From Alphaproteobacteria bacterium (lineage in GTDB: Bacteria > Myxococcota_A > UBA796 > GCA-2862545): 64,000 bases of DNA. This document shows positions 60,016-64,000 of this stretch, piece by piece. The position numbers were made by a program, and so were the translations under genes. Within the stretch, counting starts at the first letter, position 1, and each line of letters opens with the position of its first letter. The DNA lies in NCBI GenBank assembly GCA_020632955.1, contig JACKEO010000009.1, positions 120,891 through 184,890 on the forward strand. Reading direction: 5' to 3'. The notes under the pieces are model-generated. The model was given only the letters and a program-made list of their open reading frames with translations. It was not told the DNA's origin and ran no database searches.

Positions 60016-60788
60016 GCCTGCGTCGGCGCGCGGCGCTGCTTCCCTTGCCGGCGGCCCTGCTGCCGGTCCTGGCAGCCTGCGAGTCCGGCGCCTTCGACGT
60101 GCCGAAGGACGACTGCGTGGGCGAGGGCTGCCTGGTCGACAGCGACACCGGCGAGCCGGTCGGCGACCGGGCGCCCATCGTCCGCATCACGTGGAGCCCC
60201 TCGGTCTTCGGCTCGGGGGACGTGGTCACGCTGGACGGCAGCGAGTCCGAGGACCCCGACGGCGATCGCATCACCGGCTGGCGCTGGACCCTCGACGAGC
60301 GGCCGAACGGCTCCGGCACGGTGCTCGCGAACGCCGACGGCACGCAGGCCCAGCTGCTCATCGACCTGCTGGGCCCCTACGCCGTGACCCTGTCGCTCAC
60401 GGCGAACGGGGTCACCGCCGCCGACACCGTGCGCTTCGACCTCGGCGCGGGCAACCAGGCGCCCACGGCCGACGCCGGGCACGACGTGGTGGCCTCCCTG
60501 GGGGGCACCGTGGTGCTGGACGCCATCCGCTCCGACGATCCCGAGGCCGATCCGCTCACCTATGCCTGGTCCTGGCGCGCGCGGCCCGCGGGCGCGAAGG
60601 CCACGTTCCAGCAGGACACGTCACGTCGTGCCTCCTTCGTTCCCGATCGGCCCGGCTGCTGGGTAGCGGCGGTCGTGGTGAGCGATGGCCGGTCGAGCTC
60701 GGCCCCCGACGCCGCCTGCGTGCTCGTGGTCGATCCGGGCGACACGGGCACCCTGTTCCAGTGCCTCCATCCGGACTGCGAGACGTAG
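60012..60788 (+). CDS. Lipoprotein with PKD-like domains, paralogue of the preceding gene
   Basis: A 258-residue lipoprotein with signal ending LPVLAAC. Two PKD-like domains follow: VVTLDGSESEDPDGDRITGW-type repeat and LDAIRSDDPEADPLTYAWSW. It is shorter than but clearly related to the upstream lipoprotein, so the pair probably arose by duplication. A C-terminal Cys pair (CLHPDCET) ends the chain. The TAG is followed at once by the ATG of the methyltransferase gene. Confidence 0.75.
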   Translation: MSLRRRAALLPLPAALLPVLAACESGAFDVPKDDCVGEGCLVDSDTGEPVGDRAPIVRITWSPSVFGSGDVVTLDGSESEDPDGDRITGWRWTLDERPNGSGTVLANADGTQAQLLIDLLGPYAVTLSLTANGVTAADTVRFDLGAGNQAPTADAGHDVVASLGGTVVLDAIRSDDPEADPLTYAWSWRARPAGAKATFQQDTSRRASFVPDRPGCWVAAVVVSDGRSSSAPDAACVLVVDPGDTGTLFQCLHPDCET

Positions 60789-61529
60789 ATGTCCTCCTCC
60801 GCGGCCGCCCTCCTGGGAGACAAGAAGGCGGCCCCGCGGCGCTTCGATCGCGTGGCCGGCACCTACGACCTGCTGACGGCGCTCAACCCCGGCTACCACC
60901 ACCACCTGCGCCTGAGCGCCGAGCGCCTCGCCGTGGGGCCGGGCGCGCGCCTCCTCGACCTGTGCTGTGGCACGGGATCGTCCACGGCGGCCCTGCGCGC
61001 CGCGTGGCCCGACGCCGAGATCGTGGCGCTGGACGCGTCGGAGGGGATGCTGGCGCGCGCCCGGGCGAAGGCGGAGCTGCGGGCCACCTTCGTGCTCGGG
61101 GACGCCACGGATCCGGCAGCCGCCGGCATCGAGGGACCCTTCGACGGCATCCTGATCGCGTACGGCGTGCGCAACCTGCCCGACGCCGACCGCGGCCTGG
61201 CGAACCTCGTGGGCCTGCTCCGGCCGGGGGGCAGGGTGTGCGTGCACGAGTACTCCGTGGCCGACAGCGCCTGGGCCCGGGCGGTGTGGAACGCGGTGTG
61301 CCTCGGCGTGATCATCCCCGGCGGCCTCGTCACGGCCGGCGACGCGTCGCTCTACACCTACCTCCGCCGCAGCGTGCTGGACTTCGACGGGGTGGGCGCC
61401 TTCGAGGACCGCCTGCGCCGGCACGGCCTGGTGGACGTGCACACCGAGGCCATGACGGGCTGGCAGCGGGGGATCGTGCACAGCTTCCTCGGGGTGCGCC
61501 CGCTGGGCTCCGGGCCGGTCACGCGGTAG
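60789..61529 (+). CDS. UbiE/COQ5-type SAM-dependent methyltransferase
   Basis: The 246-residue protein has the UbiE-type N-terminus (FDRVAGTYDLLTALNPGYHHHLR), SAM loop LLDLCCGTGSSTAAL, VALDASEGMLARARAK and the IAYGVRNLPDADRGL segment that corresponds to the GxRNVxD motif. UbiE enzymes methylate menaquinone and ubiquinone precursors; this one could do so or methylate another isoprenoid or polyketide. It sits directly after two lipoprotein genes with no gap, which is an unusual context for a quinone gene. Confidence 0.75.
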   Translation: MSSSAAALLGDKKAAPRRFDRVAGTYDLLTALNPGYHHHLRLSAERLAVGPGARLLDLCCGTGSSTAALRAAWPDAEIVALDASEGMLARARAKAELRATFVLGDATDPAAAGIEGPFDGILIAYGVRNLPDADRGLANLVGLLRPGGRVCVHEYSVADSAWARAVWNAVCLGVIIPGGLVTAGDASLYTYLRRSVLDFDGVGAFEDRLRRHGLVDVHTEAMTGWQRGIVHSFLGVRPLGSGPVTR

Positions 61530-61560
61530 ACTCGCTCGCCCCGCGGAGGAGCGCGCGTCG

Positions 61561-62541
61561 ATGGCCGACCGGACCGCACTGCTGCGCCATCCGGCCGACC
61601 GGCGGACCCTCGGGTTCGCGGCGGCCTTCTTCGGCCTCGTGGCGCTGCAGTGGGTGGCGTACCCGCTGCCCGCCGTGCTCGCCCTGCCGCTCTGGGGGGC
61701 CACGGCGGTGCTCGCCTTCGTGGGCGCGGTCAGCACGCACAACGTGATCCACAGCCCGATGTTCTCGCGCAGCCGCCTGAACGACGGGTGGCGCCTGGTG
61801 CAGACCCTCTGGTACGGCCAGCCGGTCTCGCTCTTCGTGCCGGTGCACAACCACAGCCACCACAAGCACGTGCAGAGCCGCAAGGACCTCACGCGCTCCA
61901 CCAAGGTGGATCACCGCTGGCAGCTGATCAACCTGCTGCACGGCAGCTCGTGGCAGGGGGCGGCCTCCCGCGACGTGAAGCTCTACTTCGCCGCCCAGGC
62001 CGCCGAAGGCGGTCGCATCGTCCGCCAGTTCCGGGCCGAGACGGCGGTGCTCGTCGCGGCCTACGGCGCGCTGGTGCTGCTCGACTGGCGGAAGTTCCTG
62101 GTCTTCGTGCTGCTGCCCCACACCTTCGGCACCTTCGCGATCCGGGCGATCAACTACCTGCAGCACGACGGCTGCGCCTACGATCCGCACGGCTACGACC
62201 ACAGCCGCAACTTCACCGGCCGGGCCTTCAACTGGCTCTTCCTGAACAACGGCTTCCACACCATCCACCACATGCGGCCGGGCCTGCACTGGAGCGTGCT
62301 GCCGGCGCGCCACGCCGAGCTGGTGGCGCCGCACATCCACCCCGCCCTCGACGTGCCCCGCTTCCTGCCGTGGTTCTGGACCCACATCGTGTGGCCGGGA
62401 CGCCGTCAGCGGTACGACGGCGCGGCCTACGAGTGGCCGCCGGGGGGCGAAGGCCCCGACGAGCCCTGGGACTTCCGGGTGGCCGCCAACTACGAGGTGG
62501 ACTTCGTGCCGGGCGAGGGGCGCGCCCGCCGGGCGAGCTGA
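61561..62541 (+). CDS. Membrane fatty acid desaturase-family protein
   Basis: The 326-residue membrane protein has the three His boxes of the diiron desaturase superfamily: HNVIH (HxxxH), HNHSHHKH and FHTIHH (HxxHH), between hydrophobic helix pairs. Family members desaturate or hydroxylate acyl chains, sphingolipids or carotenoids. GGAGGAG lies upstream of ATG 61561. It is probably co-transcribed with the methyltransferase 31 bp upstream. The substrate is unknown; a carotenoid or lipid is possible given the cruF region. Confidence 0.8.
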   Translation: MADRTALLRHPADRRTLGFAAAFFGLVALQWVAYPLPAVLALPLWGATAVLAFVGAVSTHNVIHSPMFSRSRLNDGWRLVQTLWYGQPVSLFVPVHNHSHHKHVQSRKDLTRSTKVDHRWQLINLLHGSSWQGAASRDVKLYFAAQAAEGGRIVRQFRAETAVLVAAYGALVLLDWRKFLVFVLLPHTFGTFAIRAINYLQHDGCAYDPHGYDHSRNFTGRAFNWLFLNNGFHTIHHMRPGLHWSVLPARHAELVAPHIHPALDVPRFLPWFWTHIVWPGRRQRYDGAAYEWPPGGEGPDEPWDFRVAANYEVDFVPGEGRARRAS

Positions 62542-62614
62542 GGCGTCGGTGGGCACTTTCCGCCGCGAGGCGGGTCGTGCGGCGCTACCGTGCGGGCAGC
62601 CGGAGAGCGGACCG

Positions 62615-64000
62615 ATGCCGCGCGTGCTGCTGCTCATCGTCGCCATGGCCTGCGCTCCGGCGCCTCGCGGGTCCGACGTCCGGGTGCCGGACGTGGCGCC
62701 CGAGCTGTGCAACGGCGTGGACGACGACGGAGACGGCCTCGTCGACGAGGCCGATCCGGATCTGGTCGGTGCCTTCGAGGTGGCCTGGCCCGTGGACGCC
62801 GACGGGGACGGCTTCCCCGGGGGCCAGCGGGTGGAGCGCACCTGCGATCCCACCCCGCCGCCCCCGGCGCCGCCGTCGGACTGCAACGACGCCGACCCCC
62901 ACACCTTCCCGGGCGCGGCGCGCCACGAGTCCGCCACCTCGTGCATGCGCGACGCCGACGGGGACGGCTGGGGCGACCCGCAGCGTCCGCTGGGGGGCCG
63001 CGGAGGGCGCGACTGCGACGACGGCGATCCCTTCGCCTACCCGGGTGCCGCCGCGCGGGAGGCGCAGGGCAGCTGCACGCGGGACGCGGATCGCGACGGC
63101 TACGGCGCGTTGATCCCGCCCCCGGGCGGTCGCGCGGGCACCGACTGCGACGACACCGATCCGCTCATCCGTCCCGGCGCGCTCGATCTGCCCTACGACG
63201 GCGTCGACGCCGACTGCGCGGGAGACGACGACCTCGATCGCGACGGCGACGGCCACCGTGCCCTCGTGGTGCCCGGCGGCGACGACTGCGACGACCGCAA
63301 CCCCTCGGTCCACCCCGGGGCGGTGGACGTGGCGCTGGACGGCGTGGACCAGGACTGCGACGGCCACGACAACTGCGACGGGGACGGGGACGGCTTCGAG
63401 GCGCTGGCCTGCGGGGGCACCGACTGCGCCGACGGCGATCCCTTCCGCCACCCGCTGGCCGTGGAGCGCTGCGACGGCGTGGACCAGGACTGCGACGGCG
63501 TGGCCGACGACGGGCTGCCGGCGCGGGTGGTGTGGCGCGACCGCGACCGCGACGGCTTCGGCGACCCCACCACCTCCGACAGCCGGTGCCTGGACGAGGC
63601 CGGGTCGTGGGTGGCCCAGGCCGGGGACTGCGACGACAGCGATCGCCTCCGTCGGCCGGGGGCCCCCGAGCGCTGCAACGACCTCGACGACGACTGCGAC
63701 GGCCTCGTGGACGTGGGCGCGGTGGAGGGGCGCGACTGGTTCCCGGACGACGACGGCGACGGCTACGGCCGCACCGAGGACCGGGTGCACGTCTGCATCG
63801 GCCCCCCGGGACACGTGCCGGTGGGCGGCGACTGCGCGGATGCGTTCCCCGGGATCCACCCCGACCAGGTGGATCGCAGCTGCGGCGACGTCAACTGCAA
63901 CGGGCGCGCGCTGCGGGTGCCCGACGACGTGCCCGACATCGCCACTGCGCTGGCGCGCCGCGCACCCGGGGACACTGTGTGCCTCGGCGTCGGCACCTTC
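62615..64000 (+). CDS. MopE-like repeat lipoprotein (3' truncated by the window)
   Basis: ATG 62615 begins a likely lipoprotein signal (MPRVLLLIVAMAC). The 462 visible codons are nearly all MopE-like metal-binding repeats with core CNGVDDDGDGLVDE or DCDDxDPxxxPGA, at least seven copies; the Asp-rich loops resemble calcium sites. The last residues VPDIATALARRAPGDTVCLG look like the start of a right-handed beta-helix. The frame is open to the end, so the C-terminus lies beyond. A -10-like GCTACC (62584-62589) precedes it. It is a surface protein of unknown role. Confidence 0.8.
   Translation, partial: MPRVLLLIVAMACAPAPRGSDVRVPDVAPELCNGVDDDGDGLVDEADPDLVGAFEVAWPVDADGDGFPGGQRVERTCDPTPPPPAPPSDCNDADPHTFPGAARHESATSCMRDADGDGWGDPQRPLGGRGGRDCDDGDPFAYPGAAAREAQGSCTRDADRDGYGALIPPPGGRAGTDCDDTDPLIRPGALDLPYDGVDADCAGDDDLDRDGDGHRALVVPGGDDCDDRNPSVHPGAVDVALDGVDQDCDGHDNCDGDGDGFEALACGGTDCADGDPFRHPLAVERCDGVDQDCDGVADDGLPARVVWRDRDRDGFGDPTTSDSRCLDEAGSWVAQAGDCDDSDRLRRPGAPERCNDLDDDCDGLVDVGAVEGRDWFPDDDGDGYGRTEDRVHVCIGPPGHVPVGGDCADAFPGIHPDQVDRSCGDVNCNGRALRVPDDVPDIATALARRAPGDTVCLGVGTF

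Noticed and set aside
62585..63859. A 424-codon minus-strand frame with Val/Ala repeats
   Set aside because: Its repeats mirror the MopE-like Asp/Cys codon repeats on the plus strand.
62700..63900. Regularly spaced DNA repeats that might suggest a CRISPR array
   Set aside because: The periodicity comes from protein repeats with varied codons; repeats are not identical and spacers are not unique sequence.

Overview
The window is about 72% GC with dense, often overlapping genes. It carries several hallmarks of Myxococcota-type (former delta-proteobacterial) bacteria: Myxococcus cysteine-rich (DUF4215-like) repeats, choice-of-anchor A domains, MopE-like Asp/Cys repeats, lipoproteins with Asp/Thr/Gly-rich linkers, an NtrC-type sigma-54 regulator and many envelope proteins. 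The assignment to phylum is an inference from gene content; no rRNA or tRNA gene was seen.

Layout. 1-4.9 kb: the end of an unidentified gene, an LCMT-type methyltransferase, a minus-strand run ending in miaE (tRNA hydroxylase), a TonB-like protein and a patatin phospholipase. 4.9-8.2 kb: fused isobutyryl-CoA mutase icmF. 8.3-15.3 kb: an iron-type envelope cluster with two Fur-box-like palindromes (8290, 10813), a DUF4856-like lipoprotein, two 48-residue membrane proteins, a DUF547 lipoprotein, an imelysin lipoprotein and a 1075-codon frame that joins a sterol-desaturase domain to a FecA-like TonB receptor. 15.3-22.8 kb: lipA, a large secreted repeat protein, a YihY/BrkB protein and unknown envelope proteins. 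22.8-30.3 kb: a carotenoid-linked cluster (CruG-like glycosyltransferase and radical SAM on one strand; CruF, acyl carrier protein, condensation-fold acyltransferase, FAD oxidoreductase and AMP ligase on the other). 30.3-34.6 kb: a 2-oxoacid dehydrogenase operon with intact E2 and E3 but two E1-like subunits that appear to have lost catalytic motifs.

35.2-42.2 kb: a complete, tightly overlapping histidine operon read on the minus strand (hisG, hisC-HAD fusion, hisB, hisH, hisF, hisA-hisI-hisE fusion, hisD), preceded by a possible leader peptide with two adjacent His codons and a hairpin. 42.5-45.2 kb: a GT-C type membrane glycosyltransferase.

45.2-56.3 kb: a divergent efflux locus. TolC, a histidine kinase and a sigma-54 response regulator read left; a membrane fusion protein, two ABC ATPases and two ABC-2 permeases (YbhG/F/S/R-like) read right. 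The 235-bp divergent region holds two good sigma-54 promoters, one per direction, around an 18-bp palindrome. This suggests the regulator controls both its own operon and the pump. An IS110-family element sits exactly between the two ATPase genes; its 410-bp non-coding end is a candidate bridge-RNA locus. 56.3-64 kb: a dolichol-kinase-like protein with a second GT-C protein, two PKD-type lipoproteins, a UbiE-type methyltransferase, a membrane fatty acid desaturase and a truncated MopE-like repeat lipoprotein running off the end.
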